Shown piece by piece: positions 16,824-25,028 of a DNA stretch of 36,291 nucleotides. Numbering within the stretch: the stretch's first letter is position 1; every line of letters starts with the position of its first letter. The notes below the pieces were generated by a model. It was not told where the DNA came from and did no database searches. It worked only from the letters and a program-made list of their open reading frames with translations. Both the position numbers and the translations under genes were made by a program. Origin of the DNA: Verrucomicrobiota bacterium (GTDB lineage Bacteria; Auribacterota; JABMQX01; JAFGEW01); the NCBI GenBank assembly GCA_016931415.1, contig JAFGEW010000036.1, forward strand, positions 1-36,291, written 5' to 3'.

Positions 16824-17966
16824 TCATCGCTTGCGGGGCACGTGGATGGTGTCGTCCGGCCGGATCACTTCGCTGTCCGGCTCTTCCTCGTTCTCGATGT
16901 GCTCGACGTTGAAGGCCAGTGTCTTGACGGCACCGTCGGGTGACGAACGCAGGATACGCACGCGCGTCTTGTCCGCGTACTCGGTGAAGCCTCCGGCATC
17001 AACGATGGCCCGGTAGAGCGTTGTGTGCCGAACAAACTGCTTCTTGCCTGGGAAACGAACCTCGCCGTCAATGAAGTAGGCCAGTGACAGGGTGCTGACG
17101 ACGGGCTGCAGGCCACCCATGCCCGCTCCGGGTAGAAGCAGAAGGATATCCTCCTCGATCTCGAACGTCGTCTTGCCCGCCGCTTCGATCCTCCCGATGC
17201 GATCGAGTTTGATGAAGCCTTCGTCGTCAACGCGGACGTTGATGGGCCTGGGAGCGGCTTTGCCGAAATCCACGTGCAGGACGTCTCCTCGCGAGACACG
17301 ACGTGGCCCTGCCGGATCCTCGGGGGGATACACGTGGCAGTAGACGCCTTTGAGGGGTTGGCCGTCGGGAGCGACGAGGCGGGCGCTGAGCGCCCAACCG
17401 CCGCTGATCTCGTCGACCTTGAACAGGAACCGGTTCCGACCCTTGGTCAACATCACGTCGACCGAGTTCTCGTCCACGGTCAGCGGGCGCGGGACGTCGC
17501 TGCGGTAGATGAGCTTGCCGTTGTGCCAGATGGCCGCACCGCCGCCGCTGCCGAACCGGAGTTGCACACGCTGGGCGTCGTCCGATTCGACGTAGACGTG
17601 CGCATAGACGACCGCGTTTTCGGTCGCCTCGAAGAGTCCGCCCAGATCAAGCACCCGGCCCGTCGATTCGGCATGCCGCCACACTTTCCCGGCCGCTTCC
17701 TCGTGGCGCATGGGTGCCGCCGTCTTCTCGTCGGCAAATGCCGTCTCGAAGCACTGCCCCTCCCCCTTCCTGAACGGTCCGAGCACGAGCCAATCGGTGA
17801 CGTACCCCGCCGGCACACGGCGGAAGTCGAGATCGCTATTGAAGCTCCCCTCGTCGCGCCCGTGGGCGGCGTCGAGGGATCTTGGCTGCTGCACTCTGGC
17901 GCAGGACTGTGCGAAGAGACACACGCCCGCCGCCGCGACGAGTGCCGCCCACAGCCACGTTCGCAT
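16824..17966 (-). CDS. SLBB/polysaccharide-export-like secreted protein
   Basis: A 380-residue exported protein with an N-terminal hydrophobic segment (about 4-20) and a Cys at 22 that could be lipidated, though the lipobox (FAQSC) is poor. Residues about 50-215 form a beta-rich domain (TDWLVLGPF, GAAIWHNGKLIYRSD) of the kind seen beside sugar-binding domains. Residues about 225-285 resemble the Wza-type polysaccharide export domain (RGDVLHVDFG, VRVDDEGFIKLDRIGRIEAAG). Residues about 295-345 look like an SLBB domain (YFIDGEVRFPGKKQF, LYRAIVDAGGF), and the C-terminus ends DDTIHVPRKR. Export channels of this class work with Wzc-like kinases and glycosyltransferases, none of which is nearby, so the role is open. 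AGAGGAG lies eight bases before the ATG. Confidence 0.75.
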   Translation of the reverse strand: MRTWLWAALVAAAGVCLFAQSCARVQQPRSLDAAHGRDEGSFNSDLDFRRVPAGYVTDWLVLGPFRKGEGQCFETAFADEKTAAPMRHEEAAGKVWRHAESTGRVLDLGGLFEATENAVVYAHVYVESDDAQRVQLRFGSGGGAAIWHNGKLIYRSDVPRPLTVDENSVDVMLTKGRNRFLFKVDEISGGWALSARLVAPDGQPLKGVYCHVYPPEDPAGPRRVSRGDVLHVDFGKAAPRPINVRVDDEGFIKLDRIGRIEAAGKTTFEIEEDILLLLPGAGMGGLQPVVSTLSLAYFIDGEVRFPGKKQFVRHTTLYRAIVDAGGFTEYADKTRVRILRSSPDGAVKTLAFNVEHIENEEEPDSEVIRPDDTIHVPRKR

Positions 17967-17993
17967 GGCTACTACTCCTCTGGCTGGCCTTGC

Positions 17994-18079
17994 CTATTCG
18001 ACGGGGCCGAGGCCCATCTGTTCCTCGGAATGGGCGGCGAAGCGCCCCACGAGGTCGGCCAGCGACTCGCGGCACAGCG
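17994..18079 (-). pseudogene. Remnant of an S9 peptidase 3' end
   Basis: Read on the minus strand this stretch gives RESLADLVGRFAAHSEEQMG, then LGPVE and a TAG stop. The intact S9 peptidase at 21992-24190 ends ESLPDLMERFAAYFEEQMGL, then GPVE and stop. By eye about 73 of 86 bases match 21992-22077 in the same orientation, and some similarity continues past the stop. No start, upstream domain or catalytic residue is present, so it is a gene fragment. It lies between the SLBB gene and the isomerase gene and forms a direct repeat with the tail of the intact gene. Confidence 0.8.
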
Positions 18080-18185
18080 CCCTGCATTGGGATCTGCCAT
18101 GCAGCCAACACAAGGGCGGCATTGCGGAGCTCACCGGCAAGGTCATTCGTAAGAACGGCCGGTTTGTCCGCGCGGATCGGCCACA

Positions 18186-19937
18186 TTAGGTTCGCACGTA
18201 CCCCTTCATTGTAGCGAGCGGCGTGTCGGCCTGCTCCACCAGCGGACGAATGACATAGCGCCCCACGGTGGCGGGGACGATGAACGTCTCCGCATAGCGA
18301 ATCTCGAACGGCTCGAACGCATCTGTCGGGCTGGTCACCAGAGCCGCCTGGCCTTCGATCAGACAGAGCACATTCACGCCGCCGCCGCTGTTGTGTTCCA
18401 CCGGCTTCGTAAACCAGTGCCGGCGCGTTTCGATGAACTCGCGTTCGTGCAGACCCGTTCGCTCCTCGCGCCACCCATCCCCCTCCGCAACGAGCTGGAA
18501 CTGGTTAAGCAGCTGCTTCTGGACCACCGCTTCCTGGCACTCCCAGGCGATGTTCGCCGCCCCGTGTTCGAGATGAATCGGGCGCGGGTTGCCGTCCAGT
18601 CCCAGCCGGCCCCAGTCCCACAGCTTGAACGTAAAGATATACGTCGTGGCGGCGATCTCCAGAACCATGCAGTCCTTGCCGGAACTGTGTACCGTACCGC
18701 CGGGAATCAACGCGTGGTCATGCTTCTTGATCGGCCATGAGGCAGCGTAGCGGTCGGCGTCAAATGGAGCGCCGTTGTCCTGGGCGTGCTGGAGATCCCG
18801 CATCATGGCCTCTGGATCGACGCCTTCCTTGAGACCCAGATACAGCTTCGCGCCTGGGGCGGCCTCCATGAGGTAGTAGCTTTCATCCTGGGTGTAGTGG
18901 ATGCCGAACTTCTCCTGTATGTACTCCGTGATCGGGTGCACCTGGAGCGAGAGGTTGCCGCCGCCCATCGTGTCCAGGAAGTCGAAGCGTATAGGGAACT
19001 CGTCGCCAAACCGGCCGTGGACCGCTTCGCCGAGCAACTGGCGCGGCTGGTAGAAGACAAGGTTGATCGCCGGGATCTCGATCGGTACGTCGTTGAACTG
19101 CAACAGAAGGCTGTTCTCCTCGACGATGCAGTTGAAGCACCAGGCGTAGTTGGGCGCATCGCCGTCGAGCCCGCAGGTCTCCCGCAGCCACTGACCACCC
19201 CATGGTCCGGGGTCGAATACCGGCATGAGACTGAATGGGCGACGCGTGAGGTGGCGCAATCCCTGGCGCAGCGCATCGCCCGTGACAAGCTTGGGATCTC
19301 CCACGACCGTCGTGTCGAGCAGGTAGTCCCACCGGTCCATCTGCCGCTTCTTGTGGCGGTCACAGACGCGCCAGTCCACGAAGTACCCCCGCTTGTATTT
19401 CAGCGACCCTTTCAGCGTGAGGTTGCTGACGCCGAGGTTGCCGACTTCGTTGCGGCGATAGCGGAGCTGATGCTCCCAACGCGGCATGTCCGCGTAGATC
19501 AGCAGATCCGGATCGCACATCAGCGTCGCGCCGGGGCCGTAGACAAGTGTCAGTCCTGCGCAGCCGGCGGCGATGCGCCGGCGGGCTGCACCGAGCTTAT
19601 CCGCATCGAAGAAATCAGTGAGCTGCAAGGAGGTCAGGAAGCCGAATACGGGATCGTCGGTCAAGTCGCGCTGCACAAGGGCATCAACAACCTCGGATGA
19701 CTTCATGGCGGCTGTCGTCAACTCGACGTGGACGGGACGGAACGCCTCACGCACCAAGGCCAGCACCTCGTCATCGTGTAGCCCGGTGTAGCAGTCGACG
19801 GCGACCATGGCATTCTCCCGGTCCAGTCGGGCGGCGGCCGCGTGCAGTTCGGCCTGCACGGCGTCACGCCCGCGCCACGCGACGGTTTGATCAAACGCGA
19901 GCGGCACGGCCGTGAATCTGCGATACGAGCGGGTCAT
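18186..19937 (-). CDS. manA: Class I mannose-6-phosphate isomerase-like protein, long form
   Basis: A 583-residue cytoplasmic protein. The C-terminal half (about 255-583) is a class I phosphomannose isomerase cupin pair, interconverting mannose-6-phosphate and fructose-6-phosphate. Metal ligands are visible in SLQVHPITEY (Gln and His), DESYYLMEAAPGAKLYLGLK (Glu) and IPGGTVHSSGKD (His), with the family motif LWDWGRLGLDG. The N-terminal 250 residues are extra compared with the usual 300-400. They (VAVDCYTGLHDDEVLALVRE, RRIAAGCAGLTLVYGPGATL) look like a degenerate nucleotide-kinase-like fold without a P-loop. The ATG overlaps the ROK kinase stop by four bases, so the two are probably co-translated. 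Another sugar phosphate is possible as substrate. Confidence 0.82.
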   Translation of the reverse strand: MTRSYRRFTAVPLAFDQTVAWRGRDAVQAELHAAAARLDRENAMVAVDCYTGLHDDEVLALVREAFRPVHVELTTAAMKSSEVVDALVQRDLTDDPVFGFLTSLQLTDFFDADKLGAARRRIAAGCAGLTLVYGPGATLMCDPDLLIYADMPRWEHQLRYRRNEVGNLGVSNLTLKGSLKYKRGYFVDWRVCDRHKKRQMDRWDYLLDTTVVGDPKLVTGDALRQGLRHLTRRPFSLMPVFDPGPWGGQWLRETCGLDGDAPNYAWCFNCIVEENSLLLQFNDVPIEIPAINLVFYQPRQLLGEAVHGRFGDEFPIRFDFLDTMGGGNLSLQVHPITEYIQEKFGIHYTQDESYYLMEAAPGAKLYLGLKEGVDPEAMMRDLQHAQDNGAPFDADRYAASWPIKKHDHALIPGGTVHSSGKDCMVLEIAATTYIFTFKLWDWGRLGLDGNPRPIHLEHGAANIAWECQEAVVQKQLLNQFQLVAEGDGWREERTGLHEREFIETRRHWFTKPVEHNSGGGVNVLCLIEGQAALVTSPTDAFEPFEIRYAETFIVPATVGRYVIRPLVEQADTPLATMKGYVRT

Positions 19938-20881
19938 TGCGTGTGCAACCTCCTGGCCGCCAAGTAACCCATCCCCAGCAGGGCGGCGGCAGTGCCAAGT
20001 TGGGCGGGAACGAGTTCGGCTTTGATCTGTCCTTGCCAGGTATGCTGCTCGACGTACCGACGCAAGGTGTTCAGGACGATGTCACCGCTACGCATCACGC
20101 CTCCGGTCAGCACGATGCATTGCGGGTTGTAGGCGTGGATCAGCGTGACCGCCGCCGCGCCCCAGGCGCGCAAGCTTCGGCCCTGCAGGTCGATCGCCAC
20201 CTGATCGCCCGTGGCGGCGACGCGGAAAACCGTTTCGTAGTCGATGTTGTCGATGTCCCGCAGTGCGCTCTCGGCGTAGGCGGGGTGTCGCCGAGCCAGT
20301 GTGGTCAAGGCCCATGTGGACCCGATGGTTTCCACGCAGCCGACGTTGCCGCATCCGCAGGTCACCCCATCGACGTCGATCGTCGTGTGTCCGACCAGAA
20401 TGCCGGCGTACCCCGACGCTCCGCGGAGAAGACGACCGTCGACAATCGCGGCGGTCCCCACCCCTGTGCCAAGCGCCATCAGGCACACGTTGTCAAAGGC
20501 CCGAGCCGCCCCGCACAGCCACTCACCGGCGAGCGCCGCGTTTGCATCCCCCTCCAGAACCACCGGACTCGACCAGGACTCGCGTGCCCATGCATCCAGG
20601 TCGACCGCGGCGGCGTCCGGGAACTTGTCATCCGTTGATTCAATCCGGTTGGTGCGGACGTTGACCAAGCTGGGCAAGGCGAGACCAACCGCGTCGATGG
20701 AGACGCGTTCCACGCCGGCCCTGTCGCAGAGCGCCGCGAACGTGGCATCCATCGCCGGCAAGCGGGCGGCCAGCCCGTCGCCTGCTCGGGATGCGACGCT
20801 CGCGTCCGCAAGTACGCGCGTGTCGTCAACGAGCCCAAGTCTGATTGACGTCCCGCCCAGATCGGCCGCCAGGATCTTCAT
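19934..20881 (-). CDS. ROK-family sugar kinase
   Basis: A 315-residue ATP-dependent hexose kinase of the ROK family. The phosphate-1 motif DLGGTSIRLGLVD is at residue 7, the catalytic GDANAAL is near 111 and the GTGVG loop near 139. The ROK zinc site is complete: HTTID supplies the His, and CGCGNVGCVET supplies the cysteines. There is no N-terminal DNA-binding domain, so it is an enzyme rather than a repressor. Glucose, mannose, fructose or N-acetylmannosamine are candidate substrates. The isomerase next door favours mannose or fructose by inference. It overlaps the GntR gene by one base (TGATG) and the isomerase gene by four. Confidence 0.92.
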   Translation of the reverse strand: MKILAADLGGTSIRLGLVDDTRVLADASVASRAGDGLAARLPAMDATFAALCDRAGVERVSIDAVGLALPSLVNVRTNRIESTDDKFPDAAAVDLDAWARESWSSPVVLEGDANAALAGEWLCGAARAFDNVCLMALGTGVGTAAIVDGRLLRGASGYAGILVGHTTIDVDGVTCGCGNVGCVETIGSTWALTTLARRHPAYAESALRDIDNIDYETVFRVAATGDQVAIDLQGRSLRAWGAAAVTLIHAYNPQCIVLTGGVMRSGDIVLNTLRRYVEQHTWQGQIKAELVPAQLGTAAALLGMGYLAARRLHTQ

Positions 20882-21615
20882 CAGTCGGCCCTCCGCAACT
20901 CGACGCTGAGGACAAAGCGATCAGGACGGTACCATTCAACGTTGTGCTCGACGGGACGGTCGCGGCGATCATAGACCAGTCGCTCGCGTCGCAGGAGCGG
21001 CGCGCCACGCGTCACCCGAAGCCGACGCGCGAGCTTTGCCGAAGCGGCGACGGCCGAGATCTTCTCCGCTGAGCGAAGCGACAGAACGCCACAATGGTCT
21101 TCGAGATACGTGTACAACCGATCCCGGAGCGGATCGAGCGCGTCGAGTGAGATGATCGGCGCCAGCCATGATACAGATAGCGCCGTCGGTCCCTGAACAC
21201 CGTTCCCCGCTAAACGGATGAGTTGCCATAGCTGTCCGTTCCCGTCTCGGTCCAGCGCGGCCCGCACATTGGCCGGCGGGTCGACCAGCTTGACCAATGC
21301 CCTCAGCCAGCCGATCCGGAGTCCACGGCCCGCCATCTCACCGGTGAAGCTGTCCCACGCCTCCAGATGCATGTCGATCGGCGTCCGGCGTACGCGTGTG
21401 CCGATTCGTGGCCGCCGCTCGAGCAGCCCCTCCTGGACCAGCCGGTTCATGGCGAGGCGTACGGTGCCGCGGCTGACGTTCAGCTGGCGGGCCAGTTCCG
21501 TTTCCGGCGGCAGTACTGCGCCGTGGGCGTGCTTCGGATGGCGAAGCAGATCCCGCAATCCGCGCTCGATCTGAACGTGCAGAGGTGTTTTCGACTGTTC
21601 GTCCAACTTGATCAT
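20881..21615 (-). CDS. GntR-family repressor with UTRA domain (HutC type)
   Basis: A 244-residue regulator. The N-terminal GntR winged helix (about 1-75) has TPLHVQIERGLRDLL, LPPETELARQLNVSRGTVRL and a recognition helix followed by LVQEGLLERRPRIGTRV. The C-terminal UTRA ligand domain (about 90-240) binds a small effector, often a sugar phosphate in the HutC group. I start at the ATG at 21615, with GGAG about eight bases upstream. The open frame continues to 21651, but that extension would lie inside the operator and promoter. The downstream kinase and isomerase overlap it, so it probably controls a three-gene operon from the operator at 21640-21651, with the phosphorylated sugar as plausible inducer. 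Confidence 0.92.
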   Translation of the reverse strand: MIKLDEQSKTPLHVQIERGLRDLLRHPKHAHGAVLPPETELARQLNVSRGTVRLAMNRLVQEGLLERRPRIGTRVRRTPIDMHLEAWDSFTGEMAGRGLRIGWLRALVKLVDPPANVRAALDRDGNGQLWQLIRLAGNGVQGPTALSVSWLAPIISLDALDPLRDRLYTYLEDHCGVLSLRSAEKISAVAASAKLARRLRVTRGAPLLRRERLVYDRRDRPVEHNVEWYRPDRFVLSVELRRAD

Positions 21616-21639
21616 GGCATGTACTCCGTCCGCTCGCAT

Positions 21640-21671
21640 TTGTATATACAATAGTGGCCCCGGCTCTGCAA
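21640..21671 (-). promoter_or_regulatory. sigma70-like promoter with overlapping GntR operator
   Basis: TTGTATATACAA (21640-21651) is a perfect 12-bp palindrome just upstream of the GntR gene. It equals the operator sequence described for the UTRA repressor TreR of Bacillus. On the minus strand a -35 TTGCAG (21671-21666) and a -10 TATATA (21648-21643) are separated by exactly 17 bases, with the -10 inside the palindrome. Repressor binding would block RNA polymerase, giving autoregulation of the gntR-kinase-isomerase operon. Confidence 0.75.
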
Positions 21672-21991
21672 GCCGCTTCTCACGGTCCTACGTCACCATC
21701 CTCACGTGCAGGACGGACCGGGCAGACGGGGCCATCCGACCTGCAGTCAGCGCGTGCCGACTCCGTCGAAGGCTCAACCACGCGAAAGGGCGCCACGGCC
21801 CCAGCAGGCTGGGCCGTGCAGGGCATCCATGACTGCGGCGGTGCTGGCAGGGAATGTACCTGGCCGTACAGCAGCAAGAGTGGGGGGATCCCCACTTGGC
21901 ACATGCGAGGCCTGCGCCGCCGGAGCACCGGGAGTCGCGGCTCGCTCTGACTGGACGATGGACCGAGAGAAGGGAATAGCGGCGCGGCCTC
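21672..21991. other. Intergenic region, no gene seen; one hairpin
   Basis: About 320 bp between the GntR promoter and the S9 peptidase stop, with no convincing reading frame: the short frames here resemble nothing I recognise and lack ribosome sites. The one clear structure is AGTGGGG-GGAT-CCCCACT at 21879-21896, a 7-bp stem with a 4-base loop and no T-run, about 95 bp past the S9 stop. It might be a weak terminator for the S9 transcript. Confidence 0.5.
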
Positions 21992-24190
21992 CTACTCGAC
22001 CGGGCCGAGGCCCATCTGCTCCTCGAAGTACGCGGCGAAACGCTCCATGAGGTCGGGCAGCGACTCGTGGCGCAGCGACATCATGTGATCGTCGCGCGGG
22101 TAGACCATCAGGTCAAAGTACTTGCCTGCCTCGACGAGCTTCTGGACCATCCACACCGCGTCCTGGAACAGCACGTTGTCGTCCTGCATGCCGTGCACGA
22201 GCAGCAGGTTGCCCTCAAGCTTATCGGCATGGAACACGGGCGAGGTTGCGCGGTAGGTGTCCGGGTCGTCCTGCGGCCGGCCGAGGCGCTCGCCCGTGTA
22301 GCCATCGTCGTAGTTACGCCAGTCGGTCACAGGCTTCCATGAGATGCCTGTGTGGAAGAGGCCAGGGTGCTTGGCCATCGCCATGAGGGTGAGGAACCCG
22401 CCGTAGCTGCCGCCCCACAGGCCGATGCGCTCAGGGTCAACGTAAGGCAGCGTGCGCATGTACTTGGCGCACGAGGCCGCTTCGTCCGAGTCGATCAAGC
22501 CCATCTTCTTGTGGTAGCCGTAGAAGAACGCGCTCCCGTGGCCCATGCTGGCGCGAAAATCAATGGCGACGAGCATGTAGCCCATCTCGTTCGCCATGTA
22601 GGTGTCGAGGATCTGGTAGCGGCCAAAGCCTTCCTTGGCGCCGCCGGCGTAGACGCACGTGAGCACGACGGGGTACTTCTTCGACGCGTCGAAGTCCTGC
22701 GGGAGCAACATCCTAGCGTGCACGGTCGCGCCGTCGCTCTCGTTGGTGAACGTAAACCGCTTGACCTTCATCGTCGGCAGGCGCGTGAACTCAGGCCGCG
22801 GCGAGGTGGTCAGCCGGATGGACTCGCCGCGCCGCGTGCGCCGGAACACCTCGGGCGGCAACATGACGTTCGACGACGTGAACGCCAGGCCCGTCCCGTT
22901 GGGCGAGACCGACACCTCGTTGGACGCGTAGCCTTCGGGTGAGACGTCCACCGGCCGGCCGCCGTTGAGCGGCAAGCTGAACACATGCTCCTCGACGGGA
23001 CTTGGCGCCCAAGCTGTGTAATAGAGCCGGTCGCCGTAACGCGGCACGATGTGGTTGCCTACATCGAACTCGCCGGCGGTGAGCTGTTCAGCCTCGCCGC
23101 CGATGATGGGCACACGATACAGGTGTTTCCAGCCTGTCTTGTAGCTCTCGAAGTAGACGTACTTCGAGTCAGGACTCGACGGCACGGCGCTCCAGCAGAA
23201 CCATGGCTTCTGCTCTTCGGAATACAGAAGCACGGGCTTGTCCGGCGCCTCGGCCGGGATCGCGTAGAGCCGGTAGTCCTTGAACTCCTTGCTCACGTAC
23301 CCGACGACGAAGTGCGCGCTGTCCCATGTCCACGAGCACCGGTGCACGAAAATGCCGTTGCCCGTATCCAGTTCGCCGGCCTTGACCTCCAGCCCGCCGC
23401 CCTCGGTGAGCGGCTCCGGCAGCGGTGCACGCAGCAGCTTGCCGCCCGACGACGGCACGATGCCGACGCGTGTCTTGGCCCGCGGCTTGCCCACGTTGTT
23501 GCGGCGGAACTCGTTGATCTTCACGCCCTTCTCCGGTGTGTAGTCGGGCATCTTGACGACTTCGTACATGCTGCGGTCCACGACGATGACACCCAACCAC
23601 CGGCCGTCGGGTGACCACTGGTACCTGTCCACCGACACTTGGTCTTTCTGGAAGAACGTGACTTGGCGCACGGCACCCGTCTCGACATCGTAGGCCCAGA
23701 CGTTGGCGCCTATCGTGAACCCGATCAGCGCGGCGTCGGGTGCGACCTGTAGTTGGCCGACGCCCTGCGCCGACTGGACCAGGCGCTCGGGCTGACCGCC
23801 GCGTGCCGGGATCCGGAACAGGTTGCCTCGGCAGACAAACGCGATCCACGTCCCGTCCGGCGCCCAGGCGAAATCGCTCACGCCTCTGTACATGAGCTCG
23901 GCGTACTCGACCTCTTCACGCGGCCGTTCATCGTCCTCAACCGGCAGCGCAGCAATCGCCGCCGAGTCGGTGAGCCTGAACAGCGGCTCGCCGGGGCGCG
24001 AAACGTAGATGTCGCGTCGCATCCCGCCTTCCTCGTTCCAGAGGAAGGCGAACGTCTCATTGTCGCTCGCCCACTTGACCGAGCCTGGCGCCGCGCCGTA
24101 GATGTAGGGCACCGAGTACATCTCGGCGAGCGTGAGCCCGCATGTCGGTTTACGCTTGAGAAACGTGCCTCGGATTCTCGACTTCGGCAT
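21992..24190 (-). CDS. S9-family prolyl oligopeptidase-like serine peptidase
   Basis: A 732-residue serine peptidase of the dipeptidyl-peptidase/acylaminoacyl-peptidase kind. The N-terminal 450 residues form a TolB/WD40-like beta-propeller (FAWAPDGTWIAFVCRGNLFR, YQWSPDGRWLGVIVVD, VSPNGTGLAFTSS). The C-terminal alpha/beta hydrolase domain carries the triad: Ser595 (GLWGGSYGGFLTLM), Asp670 or 671 (VHGMQDDNV) and His702 (YPRDDHMMSL). These enzymes cleave short peptides after the propeller filters their size. No signal peptide is visible, so a cytoplasmic location is likely. AGGAG lies five to six bases before the ATG at 24190. The first 41 bases overlap the end of the RNA methyltransferase gene. 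A copy of its 3' end survives at 17994-18079. Confidence 0.93.
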   Translation of the reverse strand: MPKSRIRGTFLKRKPTCGLTLAEMYSVPYIYGAAPGSVKWASDNETFAFLWNEEGGMRRDIYVSRPGEPLFRLTDSAAIAALPVEDDERPREEVEYAELMYRGVSDFAWAPDGTWIAFVCRGNLFRIPARGGQPERLVQSAQGVGQLQVAPDAALIGFTIGANVWAYDVETGAVRQVTFFQKDQVSVDRYQWSPDGRWLGVIVVDRSMYEVVKMPDYTPEKGVKINEFRRNNVGKPRAKTRVGIVPSSGGKLLRAPLPEPLTEGGGLEVKAGELDTGNGIFVHRCSWTWDSAHFVVGYVSKEFKDYRLYAIPAEAPDKPVLLYSEEQKPWFCWSAVPSSPDSKYVYFESYKTGWKHLYRVPIIGGEAEQLTAGEFDVGNHIVPRYGDRLYYTAWAPSPVEEHVFSLPLNGGRPVDVSPEGYASNEVSVSPNGTGLAFTSSNVMLPPEVFRRTRRGESIRLTTSPRPEFTRLPTMKVKRFTFTNESDGATVHARMLLPQDFDASKKYPVVLTCVYAGGAKEGFGRYQILDTYMANEMGYMLVAIDFRASMGHGSAFFYGYHKKMGLIDSDEAASCAKYMRTLPYVDPERIGLWGGSYGGFLTLMAMAKHPGLFHTGISWKPVTDWRNYDDGYTGERLGRPQDDPDTYRATSPVFHADKLEGNLLLVHGMQDDNVLFQDAVWMVQKLVEAGKYFDLMVYPRDDHMMSLRHESLPDLMERFAAYFEEQMGLGPVE

Positions 24191-24905
24191 GGCGGCTCCT
24201 GTACAGATGATGGAGTGCAATCCCCGTCGTTATGGCTAAGTTCAGCGAGTCCACATCCGGCGACTGCGCGATGCGGACCGATTCGCCGAGGGCCTCGTAC
24301 TGCTCCGGCAACCCGGATGACTCGTTGCCGAACACGACGCTGAGCGGACGTGTGAACGTCGTCTCGTCGAGCGCGTGCTTCCCGGTGGTCATGAACGGGT
24401 ACAGCCGATGTGCCGGCTGGCGCGTCCGGTAGTTGTCCATGGCCGCGAAATGCTCAACCCGAATGCCGAATACAGCGCCCATCGACGAGCGGATCGTGCT
24501 CGGGCCAAACACGTCCACGGCCGGCTCGATCACCGCAAGATCGTGAAACCCAAACGCGAGCATCGAACGCATGACCGTGCCGAGGTTGCCCGCATTGCTC
24601 GGATTGACGAGCACAACATGGTCGCTTGCCGCATCGAGCCGCGAGGCGTATTTCTTGAAGACGCCGATGACGAGGCAGTCGCGCTTCGGGCAGAGCTTGT
24701 CGATGAGCCGGTCGTTTTGCTCGACGGGGAAGCCGTGGCGCGCCGCGTGCGACTCGATCTGCTCGATCGCGTCCGCGCTGGCACACTTCGAATGCAGGAC
24801 GACCCGCAGCACGAGCTCGGGCTTCGCCTCGAGGAGCTCGAGCGTCGGGAACATGCCGACCGCATAGGAGTAATCAAACGCCTTGTCGTAGCGCTTCAGC
24901 TTCAT
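24150..24905 (-). CDS. SpoU/TrmH-family RNA 2'-O-methyltransferase
   Basis: A 251-residue SPOUT-class methyltransferase that would methylate a ribose 2'-OH in tRNA or rRNA using S-adenosylmethionine. The three SpoU motifs are present: NPSNAGNLGTVMR (motif 1, about 98), VVFGNESSGLP (motif 2) and SLNLAITTGIALHHL (motif 3), which form the knotted cofactor site. The N-terminal 90 residues (ELVLRVVLHSKCASADAIEQ) are the usual substrate-binding extension. The target nucleotide cannot be read from the sequence. I start at the ATG at 24905 (MKLKRYDKAF). The open frame continues to 25022, but that extension would run through the strong hairpin at 24961-24992. The gene overlaps the S9 peptidase start by 41 bases, suggesting co-transcription. 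Confidence 0.92.
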   Translation of the reverse strand: MKLKRYDKAFDYSYAVGMFPTLELLEAKPELVLRVVLHSKCASADAIEQIESHAARHGFPVEQNDRLIDKLCPKRDCLVIGVFKKYASRLDAASDHVVLVNPSNAGNLGTVMRSMLAFGFHDLAVIEPAVDVFGPSTIRSSMGAVFGIRVEHFAAMDNYRTRQPAHRLYPFMTTGKHALDETTFTRPLSVVFGNESSGLPEQYEALGESVRIAQSPDVDSLNLAITTGIALHHLYRSRHAEVENPRHVSQA

Positions 24906-24960
24906 GGTCCGTCGCCGGTTCTCAGGGTCAAGACGCGGTCTGCCCTCCGCAGGACATGAA

Positions 24961-24992
24961 GGGCCGGGACAGCACTGTAGCCGTCCCGGCCC
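24961..24992 (-). terminator. Strong hairpin at the end of the paralog array
   Basis: GGGCCGGGAC (24961-24970) and GTCCCGGCCC (24983-24992) form a perfect 10-bp GC-rich stem with a 12-base loop, 36 bp past the stop of the first array gene and before the methyltransferase start. On the minus strand only a short TTCAT follows, so termination would rely mainly on the stem. It separates the array transcript from the methyltransferase and S9 genes. Confidence 0.65.
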
Positions 24993-25028
24993 GGAATCGC
25001 AAGGGCTCGATGTCACGAGCAACCCTGT

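Noticed and set aside
17836-18474. A minus-strand frame of 212 codons between the SLBB and isomerase genes
   Set aside because: It overlaps the 3' end of the isomerase gene and the 5' end of the SLBB gene out of frame, is Arg-rich, and passes through the S9 remnant in the wrong frame.
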